From: Sulfitobacter sp. M39
GTDB lineage: Bacteria > Pseudomonadota > Alphaproteobacteria > Rhodobacterales > Rhodobacteraceae
Assembly: GCF_021735935.1 (NCBI RefSeq)
Contig: NZ_WMDZ01000001.1
Span: 2,108,001 to 2,172,000, forward strand
Direction: 5' to 3'
Length of the DNA: 64,000 nt
The position numbers were made by a program, and so were the translations under genes. The notes under the pieces are model-generated. The model had not been told where the DNA came from. It made no database searches and saw only the letters and a list, made by a program, of their open reading frames with translations. Position 1 is the first letter of the stretch. Each line of letters begins with the position of its first letter. Shown here piece after piece: positions 18,101-25,298 of this stretch.

Positions 18101-18322
18101 GAAATCGTCTTTGGCGCGCCATCGACCCAATACTGGACCGAACTGTCGAGCGCGATTGTAGGTGGTCTGGTTGTTGCGACCCTTCTGACCCTCATCCTGA
18201 CACCTGCCATGCTGATGTTTGGACAAAAGCAAAGCTTGCAAGGGGACGAGGCAACGCGAGCGGAACGGCCGAGGAGAATGGGGCTGCCAAAATTTCTACG
18301 GCGAAAGCAGACAGAACCGTGA
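15149..18322 (+). CDS. RND multidrug efflux transporter (AcrB/HAE1-type pump)
   Basis: A 1057-residue inner-membrane pump of the usual RND length, with 12 predicted membrane helices in two groups (after an N-terminal helix, then residues 330-480, and 540-560 with 860-1030). The TM4 motif reads VVGMLVDGAIVTVE: one of the two adjacent aspartates of AcrB (VDDAIVVVE) is glycine, as in several environmental RND branches. GIVVNNNIVLIDTYNDLR in the C-terminal repeat is typical. With the adaptor encoded just before, it exports hydrophobic compounds. Substrate is unknown; the divergent TetR gene probably regulates it. Confidence 0.92.
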   Translation: MNTIIDGAFSRGRVVLMVLLMLLGVGAVAYVAIPKEANPEVPLPLVYVSTGLEGISPSDAERLLIEPMESEFAAIAGLEKIQSNASEGYANVQLEFTPGGDIDEALRKVREAADRVEGDLPEDAYDLTVTEINTALFPIITALISGPVPERTLNAIADDAQEAIEGLSGVLEVEIGGARDEFLEVLIDPTVFQTYNLSFDELIGQLQRNNRLIAAGAIETGGGRIVLKVPGLIEDLQDVMEIPVKVRGNTVVTFEDVATVRRTFQDPTGYARIDGQPALALEVKKRSGANIIETVAATRAALEELRKDWPESIEVTYLQDQSEQVETLLSDLEANVIAAVLLVMIVIVAALGLRSAILVGLAIPGAFLVGVTALWTMGFTMNIVVLFSLILVVGMLVDGAIVTVELADRRLQEGDDAQTAYAYAAKRMAWPIIASTATTLSVFFPLLFWTGMVGEFMKFLPITVILTLFASLFMALIFIPVLGGLIGKRQPQNAAAKRALSEAEKGDPRRIGGLTGAYVRVLEWAILRPGATALLALAMLLGSFGLYGQFGTGLSFFPSVEPEFMQVQVLARDNFSIYERDALVRRVEQRLMGYDEVATVYARSTMSAGQGSEETIGTIQLELTEWDRRRAAEAIGTDIRRDVADIAGIDVQVQTESGGPTAGKPINLQIAARNPAVQGDAVAQVLSIMEQIGGFTDVTDTLPLPGVEVSIRVNRAEAARYGADVSLLGQAVQLLTQGIAVADYRPEDADGELDIRVRFPAEERSLSELGNLRVPTSAGLVPISNFVTFEPVERTGTITRVDEKRVVTIEANVAPGLLVNDQVTALQQALDAADLPDGVSYSFAGEAQDQTEAMVFLVGAFVAAIVLMLVILVLQFNSFYQAFVVMSAIIFSVAGVLLGLIVTGRPFGVVMGGIGIIALAGIVVNNNIVLIDTYNDLRSSGMNPREAALRTGAQRLRPVLLTSITTALGLMPMVLGANLNFFTREIVFGAPSTQYWTELSSAIVGGLVVATLLTLILTPAMLMFGQKQSLQGDEATRAERPRRMGLPKFLRRKQTEP

Positions 18323-18372
18323 TGAACCGCAGTAAATTTTAGGGCACGCTCCCTCTTTGGGGTTGGACCCTT

Positions 18373-19068
18373 AGCTCTGTTTCACTCGGTGAAATACTTG
18401 GATTGAAGAGGTTCAACCTAGTCCCTTGGGGGCAGGCTCATAGCCAGAGTATGACGGTTGCTGCGAGGGCGATTGCGGAGAGGAATACGGTTGGCGATCT
18501 GTCGTAGCGGGTTGCGATGCGCCGTCAATCCTTGAGCTTGCCGAACATTCTCTCGATGCGATTACGTCGCTTGTAGCGGCGCTTGTCATACTTGACGATG
18601 TTCTTGCGCGTCTTGCGGCCTGAAATGCGATGCTTTTTGCCCTTGTCCACAAGGGCTTCACGGAACCAATCAGCATCGTACCCTCTATCAGCGCGGAGCC
18701 ATTTAGCCTTAGGCAAATCATTCATCAAGGCGGCTGCACCAGTTTTGTCACTAACTTTTCCCGCTGTAATGAAGCGGCGGATTGGTCGTCTGCTGGTGTC
18801 GGTGATTGCGTGCAACTTGGTATTTGCGATGTACGTGCCGGTTCGGCTATGCGCGTGGCGTCATCTGTCGGCGAAGGGTCGATCTTCATGAGCGCAGTCT
18901 GCACCCATCTTGACAGTTAAACCCAGACCACAATTTTGCGACAGCCCTCATGCGAGTAGATTTTGAAGACGGAGGGACAGGTGGGCGCCATATCACCCAC
19001 ATCGAAGGTGGCGAGGCCGTGTCGACCTTTTCTAAAAGGCGGAGAGATTTGGGGAGTGAAACAGAGCC
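18373..19068 (-). mobile_element. Remnant of an IS5-family (IS427-like) insertion sequence
   Basis: The ends are near-perfect inverted repeats: AGCTCTGTTTCACTC at 18373-18387, and the complement GGCTCTGTTTCACTC at 19054-19068. Between them lies the C-terminal half of an IS5-type transposase reading on the minus strand. The element is about 700 bp, shorter than the 830-880 bp usual for this group, and the N-terminal transposase half is not recognisable, so it carries an internal deletion. It sits between the RND pump and tcuB. Confidence 0.8.
18438..18815 (-). pseudogene. IS5-family transposase fragment, broken
   Basis: The readable part (from about KLHAITDT at 18817) carries DRGYDADWFREAL and YDKRRYKRRNRIERMFGKLKD, the C-terminal DDE-transposase signature of IS427-type elements. 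A TGA at 18525-18527 replaces the tryptophan of the usual KDWRR motif. The same frame then continues RRIATRYDRSPTVFL to the natural WL-stop at 18440. Upstream, the N-terminal half is missing or frameshifted. It is inactive on two counts. Confidence 0.85.
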
Positions 19069-19101
19069 TGTCCATCCATTCAGTGGTGCTAGCCCAGATA
19101 G

Positions 19102-20169
19102 TTAGCCCCCCTCACGCCGCTGCGCATCCCGTACCAAAGCCGCCATTCGGTAAAACCCATGTGCCATTTTGGTAAAAGGTGTCAGCAGAAAGAACGCGAG
19201 CACAGCGCCGAGGTGAATAACCAACAGGCCCGGCATCCAGTCAGAACCGCTTGCCGCATAGAGCAACAGCCCGCTCAGCCCGACAAACCCTAGCAACCCG
19301 GTAAAGGCAATCTCTCCGCCAAAAGCGTTGGTCGCACCGAGCGATTTGTCCGACCGCAACTTCAGCCAGACCATTTTGCTACAGCCCAACACCAATAGAA
19401 CACCGCCCGACAGTCCAAGGATTTTGGGGGCGGAGAACAGCCCGTAAGGAGCGGGCATACCAAGCAGGTAATGCATCAGCGTCGCCACACTGGTCGAGGC
19501 AAAGCACAACAGAAAGCCGTACATGATCGCCTGATGCGCATAGCGGCGGGCATGGGTGAAACGGTCTTCGTCTTCAAAGTTGCAACCGTCGCCGTGACCA
19601 CCCTTGAGGTTGCGCATATTCGCGATTGAGGCGATGGCCCCGCGCAGATGGCGCAGACGAACCGGGGCACCGCCGACTGTTTGCCAGTAACGGCGCAACC
19701 CGATGGCAATGCTCGCCAGCGGAAACAGAAAGGCGGGCAAAAAGATCGCCACCATCGCATTGTGAGACAGCACCGCATAGAAACCTTCGCCCCCTGCACC
19801 GGCCAGCGCACGGGCGGCCCAGAACAGCAAGGCAAAGCCCAACACGGTGGCGAGCACAATCGCGAGGCCGTTTTTCTGGAAGGCTTTTCCGGCGGCACGG
19901 GGAAAGGCAAACTCTTCCCAACTGTCTTGGCGCAGATCGGCCAAGGCTTGGGGCAGGTTCAGGTCAAACTCATGCGGGGCGGTGTACTGGCAGGCGTAGT
20001 AGCAGCCCCGGCAGTTGTGGCAAAGGTTCGCCAGTTGCGTCAGATCCCCGTCAGAAAAGGCGCGTTCGGCCTGAAGGGCAGGGAAGACCGAACAGTAGCC
20101 TTCGCAATAGCGGCAGGCGTTGCAGATTTCGGCCTGACGGCGTGCCTCTTGGAGTAGATCAATTTGCAT
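19102..20169 (-). CDS. tcuB: Tricarballylate utilisation protein TcuB
   Basis: A 355-residue iron-sulfur membrane protein. Two cysteine clusters near the N terminus (CNACRYCEGYC at residues 18-28 and CHNCRGCYYAC at 50-60) hold [4Fe-4S] centres. Several membrane helices follow (for example IVLATVLGFALLFWAARAL). In Salmonella, TcuB reoxidises the FAD of TcuA and passes electrons to the quinone pool. Its start overlaps the end of tcuA by 11 bp, so the pair is coupled. The related CitB name is also used for this family. Confidence 0.9.
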   Translation of the reverse strand: MQIDLLQEARRQAEICNACRYCEGYCSVFPALQAERAFSDGDLTQLANLCHNCRGCYYACQYTAPHEFDLNLPQALADLRQDSWEEFAFPRAAGKAFQKNGLAIVLATVLGFALLFWAARALAGAGGEGFYAVLSHNAMVAIFLPAFLFPLASIAIGLRRYWQTVGGAPVRLRHLRGAIASIANMRNLKGGHGDGCNFEDEDRFTHARRYAHQAIMYGFLLCFASTSVATLMHYLLGMPAPYGLFSAPKILGLSGGVLLVLGCSKMVWLKLRSDKSLGATNAFGGEIAFTGLLGFVGLSGLLLYAASGSDWMPGLLVIHLGAVLAFFLLTPFTKMAHGFYRMAALVRDAQRREGG

Positions 20170-21544
20170 GGGCTGCGGCCTCCTTGCCTGCGATACGTCC
20201 GAAGACGGTGCCGATGGTCATGCCAAACCCGGCAAGATACCCTTGGCCCAAGATTGAGCCCGCCATTGTTTCGCCCGCCGCCCAGAGGTTGCTGACAGGG
20301 CGGTCGCCGATGGAGCATTGCGCGTTTTCATCCACCTTCAGCCCGAGATAGGTAAAGGTGACGCCGGTGCGCAGCGAATAGCCGTAGAACGGCGGCTCGG
20401 TGATTGGCCGCGCCCAATTGGTCTTGGGCGGGGTGAGACCCGTGGTCGCCACGGCATCAAGCTCGGTGGGGTGGAAGGCACTTTGATCGCCGCAGGCTTC
20501 GTTGAACCCGGCCACGGTGTGCTCAAGCGCATCAGCGGGCAGGCCCATCTTACCCGCCAGTTCCGCCAGCGTATCGGCTTTGATTGGGGGGAAGACCGAA
20601 GGCATGAACAGGTTCAGCGACTTCGCGTCGATGATGACATAGCCAACCTGATCGGGCTGCGCGGCCACCAGTCGGCCCCAGATGGCGTAGCGTTTGGGCC
20701 AGACATCCTCGCCCTCATCATAGAACCGCTGCGCATCTTTGTTCACGACGATGGAGAAGGGCACGCAGTCCAGCCGCGTCACGATCCCGCCGTCGAACTT
20801 TGGCGCGCGTCCGTCAATCGCGACGGCGTGACACTGGGTCGGGTCGCCCACCTGTGCGATGCCTTGGTCCAGCAGGTCCGCCAATACCACGCCGCGGTTA
20901 TAGGGCGTGCCCCGGATCAGGAAGTTCTTCGCCGCGGGCCCCCATGCGCGCGCGAGCCAGTCGGTGTCGGCCTGAAAGCCGCCAGAGGCCACGACGACGG
21001 ATTTGGGGGAGAGGCTCTTGGCGGCCCCCTCATGCGTATAGTCCACCCGCGTCACCCGGTCGCCGTCCAGTTCGAGATGGGTCACGGCGGCGTCATAAAG
21101 CACATCCACGCCCAATCCATGGGCGGTGCGGTAATAGGCATTCACAAGGCTTTTGCCACCGCCACGGAAGAAGGCGTTGGTGCGGGCAAGGGACAGGGTG
21201 CCCGAGAGCGAAGGCTGAAACCGCACGCCATGTTCTTCCATCCACGGCAGGCATTCCTCAGAGGTACGGATGGCGAGGCGCGCAAGATGTTCATCGGTCT
21301 TGCCACCCGTCACCTTCATCAGATCGGCGAGGTATTCCTCTTCCGTGTAGCTCTCGACCAGCGGCCCCAGTGGCCCGTGGTGCATGCAGCGGAAGTTACG
21401 GGTGTGGCGCGAATTGCCGCCCCGGTAGGGTTTTGGCGCGGTCTCAAGGATCAGCACGCGGGCGCCGTCTTCGGCGGCGGTGATCGCGGCACAAAGCGCC
21501 GCATTGCCGCCACCGATCACGACAATATCGTAAGCTTCGGTCAC
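20159..21544 (-). CDS. tcuA: FAD-dependent tricarballylate dehydrogenase TcuA
   Basis: A 461-residue flavoprotein of the fumarate reductase/succinate dehydrogenase group. The FAD-binding motif is at the N terminus (VIGGGNAALCAAITAAEDGA), followed by PYRGGNSRHTRNFR. A second nucleotide-contact region near the C terminus reads NLWAAGETMAGSILGQGYLAG. The Salmonella enzyme oxidises tricarballylate to cis-aconitate. It is in the order gntR-tcuA-tcuB, with its start 4 bp into the gntR stop. The substrate is inferred from the family; a related tricarboxylate is possible. Confidence 0.9.
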   Translation of the reverse strand: MTEAYDIVVIGGGNAALCAAITAAEDGARVLILETAPKPYRGGNSRHTRNFRCMHHGPLGPLVESYTEEEYLADLMKVTGGKTDEHLARLAIRTSEECLPWMEEHGVRFQPSLSGTLSLARTNAFFRGGGKSLVNAYYRTAHGLGVDVLYDAAVTHLELDGDRVTRVDYTHEGAAKSLSPKSVVVASGGFQADTDWLARAWGPAAKNFLIRGTPYNRGVVLADLLDQGIAQVGDPTQCHAVAIDGRAPKFDGGIVTRLDCVPFSIVVNKDAQRFYDEGEDVWPKRYAIWGRLVAAQPDQVGYVIIDAKSLNLFMPSVFPPIKADTLAELAGKMGLPADALEHTVAGFNEACGDQSAFHPTELDAVATTGLTPPKTNWARPITEPPFYGYSLRTGVTFTYLGLKVDENAQCSIGDRPVSNLWAAGETMAGSILGQGYLAGFGMTIGTVFGRIAGKEAAAHAN

Positions 21545-22221
21545 AGCAGGTCTCCGTCATATGTCTCATCACGCGAGGGCTGCGCGCGCAGGGCGCGAAC
21601 CCGGACCCGCTGGGCCGCTTCGATATGCGCACGCATCGCCGCTTCGGCGAGGGCGGCATCGCGGGCCTTGATCGCGTCGAGAACGCCAAAGTGCTCCTCC
21701 ACCGCATTCTCGGCGCGGGCAGGGTCGGTCAGCGTCGTCGGTCCGAGGATCATCAGCGTCTTTTGCAGCGTGTGGATCGACCGGGTTAGGAAACGGTTTT
21801 TCGCGGCGTCCAGAAGCGCTGCGTGAAACTGACGGTTGAGGGTGAAAGCCTCGGGCACGTTGCCCAAGGTGGCGAGCTGCTGGTTCATGTCCTGAAGCTC
21901 TTCGATCTCGATGTCCGAGGCGGCGCGGGCGGCCAACCGTGCGGCGGTGCCCTCCAACACGGCGCGCATCTCGTAAAGCTCCATCACCTCGGCATAGTCT
22001 AGCGTGCGGATGCTCGCCCCTTGGCGGGGGATATGCGCCACGACGCCATCAGCTTCCAACTGGCGGATCGCTTCACGCACGGGGGTGCGAGAAACGCCCA
22101 AGCGTTCGGCCAACTCTGTTTCACGGAGGCGGTCGCCGGGATTCAGCCGTCCGGCGCGTAGCTCATCCATCAGTTGAGCATAGGCAGAGTTGCCCTGTGG
22201 TGTGCGGTCTTCTTCGCTCAT
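21541..22221 (-). CDS. GntR-family transcriptional regulator (FCD/FadR type)
   Basis: A 226-residue regulator with a winged HTH near residues 15-75 (RLGVSRTPVREAIRQLEADG) and a C-terminal all-helical FCD effector domain with metal-site-like histidines. It is the first gene of gntR-tcuA-tcuB and diverges from the AbrB-like gene. The inverted repeat at 22241-22272 is its probable operator. ATG 22221 has an AGGGG ribosome site. The frame is open further upstream but runs through the operator without homology. It is likely a repressor released by the tricarboxylate substrate. Confidence 0.88.
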   Translation of the reverse strand: MSEEDRTPQGNSAYAQLMDELRAGRLNPGDRLRETELAERLGVSRTPVREAIRQLEADGVVAHIPRQGASIRTLDYAEVMELYEMRAVLEGTAARLAARAASDIEIEELQDMNQQLATLGNVPEAFTLNRQFHAALLDAAKNRFLTRSIHTLQKTLMILGPTTLTDPARAENAVEEHFGVLDAIKARDAALAEAAMRAHIEAAQRVRVRALRAQPSRDETYDGDLL

Positions 22222-22240
22222 AAACGCCCCTACGATCACT

Positions 22241-22272
22241 ATTGCATACAGATGGATACAATAGTATGCAAT
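22241..22272. promoter_or_regulatory. Probable GntR operator between gntR-tcuAB and the AbrB-like gene
   Basis: ATTGCATAC (22241-22249) and GTATGCAAT (22264-22272) are perfect 9-bp inverted arms. A third, related half-site GGATACAAT (22254-22262) lies between them. FadR-subfamily regulators typically bind ATTGTATACAAT-like dyads. The position between two divergent starts suits control of both genes. Confidence 0.65.
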
Positions 22273-22309
22273 ACAGGTCAAGCCCGGAAGAAAAAGTGAA
22301 TTGAACCCT

Positions 22310-23356
22310 ATGCGCCTCTCCCAACCGACCCGCCGTCGTGCGCTGACCTTGATCCTCGCCGCGGCTGGCACTTTGCTCTTTTGGGGGCTTGATCTACCAC
22401 TACCCTTCCTTTTCGGGCCGATGGCCGCCTGCCTTATCGCGGCATTGTCGAACGTGCCGATCAAAGGCTTCGGCCAAGTCTCAGTCGCGGCGCGCACGAT
22501 CCTTGGTGTGGCGGTGGGGGCCTCGATCACACCCGATCTGTTCCACCAACTGCCCCAGATGGCGATGTCGGTGGCGCTGGTCCCGGTCTTTATCGCGCTG
22601 ATCGGGGTTATCGGTGTCCCTTTCTTTCGGCACGTTTGGGGGTTCGACGCGCCGACGGCCTATTACGCCGCGATGCCGGGCGGCTTGCAGGACATGGTGA
22701 TCTTTGGCACCGAAGCGGGGGGCGATCCTCGGGCGCTGTCATTGATCCACGCCACGCGGGTGCTGTTTATCGTCACCCTTGCGCCTGCTTTCCTGACGCT
22801 GGCATACGGGGCAGGGCTGACCAATCCCATCGGCGCGCCGGTAACGGAACTGCCGGTGGGGGAGATGGCCTTGATGGCCGCGGCAGCCCTGATCGGCTGG
22901 AAAGGAGGAGAGAGGATCGGCCTATTTGGCGCGTCCATCCTTGGCCCCATGATTGTGACCGCCGTTCTGTCACTGGCCGGCCAAATCCACAGCCGCCCGC
23001 CAGCCGAGGCCATCCTTGCCGCGCAGTTCTTTATCGGCTGCGGGATCGGCGTGCATTTTCTGGGCGTGACATGGGCTGAGCTGACGCGGGTGGTGCTGGC
23101 GGGCATCGCCTATGTACTGGTGCTCGCCGTCTTGGCCGCAGGTTTCACCGGCCTCGTCACTTGGGCCGGATTGGGCGATCCGGTCGAGGCATTCCTTGCC
23201 TTCGCGCCGGGCGGGCAGGCCGAGATGACGGTGCTGGCCATCGTGACCGGTGCGGATTTGGGCTTTGTCATCACGCACCACCTGACCCGCATCGTGCTGG
23301 TGATCGTCGGCGCGCCGCTGGTCGCGGGGTTTATGGCGCGTAGACGGAAGGGTTGA
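22310..23356 (+). CDS. AbrB-family membrane protein (putative transporter)
   Basis: A 348-residue integral membrane protein with about ten hydrophobic helices arranged as two similar halves. Each half has a PGG motif: YYAAMPGGLQDMVIFGTEAG and FLAFAPGGQAEMTVLAIVTG. This is the membrane AbrB duplication family, often annotated as putative ammonia monooxygenase without evidence. It lies divergent to gntR-tcuAB and may move a carboxylate or a by-product; the function is unproven. ATG 22310 is chosen; a TTG at 22301 with GGAAG upstream is possible. Its 3' end overlaps the convergent dehydrogenase by 26 bp. Confidence 0.78.
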   Translation: MRLSQPTRRRALTLILAAAGTLLFWGLDLPLPFLFGPMAACLIAALSNVPIKGFGQVSVAARTILGVAVGASITPDLFHQLPQMAMSVALVPVFIALIGVIGVPFFRHVWGFDAPTAYYAAMPGGLQDMVIFGTEAGGDPRALSLIHATRVLFIVTLAPAFLTLAYGAGLTNPIGAPVTELPVGEMALMAAAALIGWKGGERIGLFGASILGPMIVTAVLSLAGQIHSRPPAEAILAAQFFIGCGIGVHFLGVTWAELTRVVLAGIAYVLVLAVLAAGFTGLVTWAGLGDPVEAFLAFAPGGQAEMTVLAIVTGADLGFVITHHLTRIVLVIVGAPLVAGFMARRRKG

Positions 23357-24305
23357 TCATATGGATCGGAGCGCCCGCTGCATAGGCGTTCACCTGTTCG
23401 AAGATATCCGCGAATTGCTTGTCGAATTCATCCTCGGTGACAAAGCCGATATGCGGGGTGGCGATCAGTTTGGGGTGCGAGAGCAGCGGGTCATTGGGTT
23501 CCGTTAGCGGCTCCCGGTCAAAGACATCCACCGCCGCCGCGCCGAGATGCCCGGCGTTAAGCGCTTGCAGAAGCGCGCCTTCGGCAATCAGCCCGGCGCG
23601 GGAGGTGTTCACCAGTACCGCGCGGGGCGACATGGCGCTGAGGTCTTCCGCGGTGACACTGCCGCGGGTTTCAGGGGTAAGCCGGAGATGCAGAGAGACC
23701 ACGTCGCATGTCCCGAAAAACGACGCGCGATCCTCGGCGACGGTTTCACCATCGGCCTTGGCCCGCGCGCGCCCGGCCTCGGAACTCCACCAGATGACCT
23801 CCATCCCGAAGGCGCGGGCATAGTCCGCCACCACACGCCCAATGCGCCCATAGCCATAAAGCCCCAGTCGCCGCCCGCGCAGGCTGCGTCCGACGCCCAT
23901 CTGCCAGTTGCCCGCCTTCACGCTCGCCATCTGCTGCGGCAGTTGCCGCATGGCTGAAAGGATCAGCGCAAAGGTTAGCTCCGCCGCCGCATGGTTGGCC
24001 CGATCCGTACCTTTGTTTGAACACAGCAGCACGCCCTGATCGGTGCAGGCCGCGACGTCGACATGCGGATAGGCACCGCGCTGTGAGATCAGGCGCAGGT
24101 TTGGCAGGCGCTCCAGCAACCCCGGCGTCACCTTGGTCCGCTCGCGAAAGAGTACGATGCAGTCGGCATCCTGCAAACGGTCGGCCAAGATCGCCTCGTC
24201 AGGCTGATGGTCCGTCCAGACGGTGACATCATGCCCCGCCAGCAGGTCAAAGCAGGGCAACCCGCGCAGGGTGTCGAACCAGTCGTCGAGGATATGAACC
24301 TTCAT
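23331..24305 (-). CDS. D-2-hydroxyacid dehydrogenase family protein
   Basis: A 324-residue NAD(P)-dependent dehydrogenase of the D-isomer-specific 2-hydroxyacid family. The Rossmann motif GLYGYGRIGRVVADYARAFG is near residue 150. The catalytic Arg (VNTSRAGL), Glu (DREPL) and His (TPHIGF) appear in the expected order. It could interconvert a 2-oxo and a 2-hydroxy acid in the tricarboxylate pathway; the substrate is unknown. ATG 24305 has AGGG upstream; a GTG three codons earlier is possible. Confidence 0.85.
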   Translation of the reverse strand: MKVHILDDWFDTLRGLPCFDLLAGHDVTVWTDHQPDEAILADRLQDADCIVLFRERTKVTPGLLERLPNLRLISQRGAYPHVDVAACTDQGVLLCSNKGTDRANHAAAELTFALILSAMRQLPQQMASVKAGNWQMGVGRSLRGRRLGLYGYGRIGRVVADYARAFGMEVIWWSSEAGRARAKADGETVAEDRASFFGTCDVVSLHLRLTPETRGSVTAEDLSAMSPRAVLVNTSRAGLIAEGALLQALNAGHLGAAAVDVFDREPLTEPNDPLLSHPKLIATPHIGFVTEDEFDKQFADIFEQVNAYAAGAPIHMINPSVYAP

Positions 24306-24315
24306 CCCGGGCACC

Positions 24316-24474
24316 CTATGCGGAAAGCGCGTTGATCGCTTTGCTGACCCGCTCGTGTAGGATCAGCAGATCGGGGTCGCGGTCTTTCTGCGTATTGAGG
24401 CTGGCGATCAGCTCGGCACGCAGTTTTTCCAGATCACGGCGGGCGGTTTTGATTTTCTCGTAATTGGTCATCAT
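24316..24474 (-). CDS. Small 52-residue helical protein of unknown function
   Basis: A short frame from ATG 24474 (or the adjacent ATG 24471) to TAG 24316, reading MMTNYEKIKTARRDLEKL and ending VSKAINALSA. It is rich in charged residues with heptad-like leucines (LEKLRAELIASL), suggesting one or two amphipathic helices. A GAGAAG ribosome site precedes it. It fits tightly between uspA (7 bp) and the dehydrogenase (10 bp) on the same strand, so it is probably a real operon member. No function can be assigned. Confidence 0.6.
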   Translation of the reverse strand: MMTNYEKIKTARRDLEKLRAELIASLNTQKDRDPDLLILHERVSKAINALSA

Positions 24475-24481
24475 TCGCTTC

Positions 24482-25297
24482 TCAATGGGACAATAAAACG
24501 GGGATTTTGATCTTTTCCAGCACCTCGGCGGTCACGCCGCCAAGGAAATCTTCGCGAAACTTGGAGTGTTCATAGGCACCGAGCACCAGCAGCGAGGGGT
24601 CATGGCGCTCGCAATAGGAAAGCAGAGTCTGTGACACCGGATGGGTTGTCGGAAAGTCCTCATGCACCGCTTCGACGCCGTGGCGGTCGAGGTGGGTCAT
24701 CAGATCGGTGATCGGCCAGGATGTGCGTTTGCCCACCGTCAGAACGCTGACACGGCCATCGACCTCAAGCAAGCGCAGGCTGTCCGACAGCGCTCGCGCG
24801 GCGGCGCGCCCGCCGTCCCATGCCAGCGCCGCGTGGCTGTGCTGCGCGCCTGCGTCATAGCCCGCGGGGACCACGATCACCGGACGCCCTGATTGCAGCG
24901 CGATCCGGTCTGGGTGGTGGGTCACATGGGCATCATCGCTTTCGGCCCGGGCGCCGACGATCAGCATGTCGTAATAGCGCGCGCCTTCTGAAAGCAGCGT
25001 GTCGACGCGGCCTGTCTCTTCGCGAAAATCCAGCGCGTCGCCCAGGTCAAGCTCGGGGCGTAGTTCCTCAAACCGGCGGGTGACCTCGGCCAAGATTTCG
25101 CTATTGGCTGCTTCCAATAGGGCGCGGGCCTCTTCGGGGATCCAGCGCGAACGACGGTCGATCACCTCATGCGCGGTATGCGCAAGGATCCCCGTCACAT
25201 GTGCGCCGCGCCGTTTCGCGAGCGAGGCCGCATAGCGCAGCGCGGCGACGGAGGCGTCGGAGCCGTTGAAGGCGACAAGCAGGTTCATCACGGGCAT
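24482..25297 (-). CDS. Universal stress protein (UspA family, two domains)
   Basis: A 271-residue tandem Usp protein. The first domain starts MNLLVAFNGSDASVAALRYA. The second ends with LVLGAYEHSKFREDFLGGVT followed by PVLLSH, the G-2x-G-9x-G(S/T)-like nucleotide loop region. Such proteins bind ATP or act as stress-linked modulators; several are encoded with transporters. ATG 25297 overlaps the prpF stop region and has GAGGG upstream; the longer frame has no homology. Confidence 0.85.
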   Translation of the reverse strand: MPVMNLLVAFNGSDASVAALRYAASLAKRRGAHVTGILAHTAHEVIDRRSRWIPEEARALLEAANSEILAEVTRRFEELRPELDLGDALDFREETGRVDTLLSEGARYYDMLIVGARAESDDAHVTHHPDRIALQSGRPVIVVPAGYDAGAQHSHAALAWDGGRAAARALSDSLRLLEVDGRVSVLTVGKRTSWPITDLMTHLDRHGVEAVHEDFPTTHPVSQTLLSYCERHDPSLLVLGAYEHSKFREDFLGGVTAEVLEKIKIPVLLSH

Positions 25298-25298
25298 G

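Noticed and set aside
22222..22530. Longer gntR frame starting at 22530
   Set aside because: It would cross the operator and the start of the divergent gene, and has no homology before MSEEDRTP.
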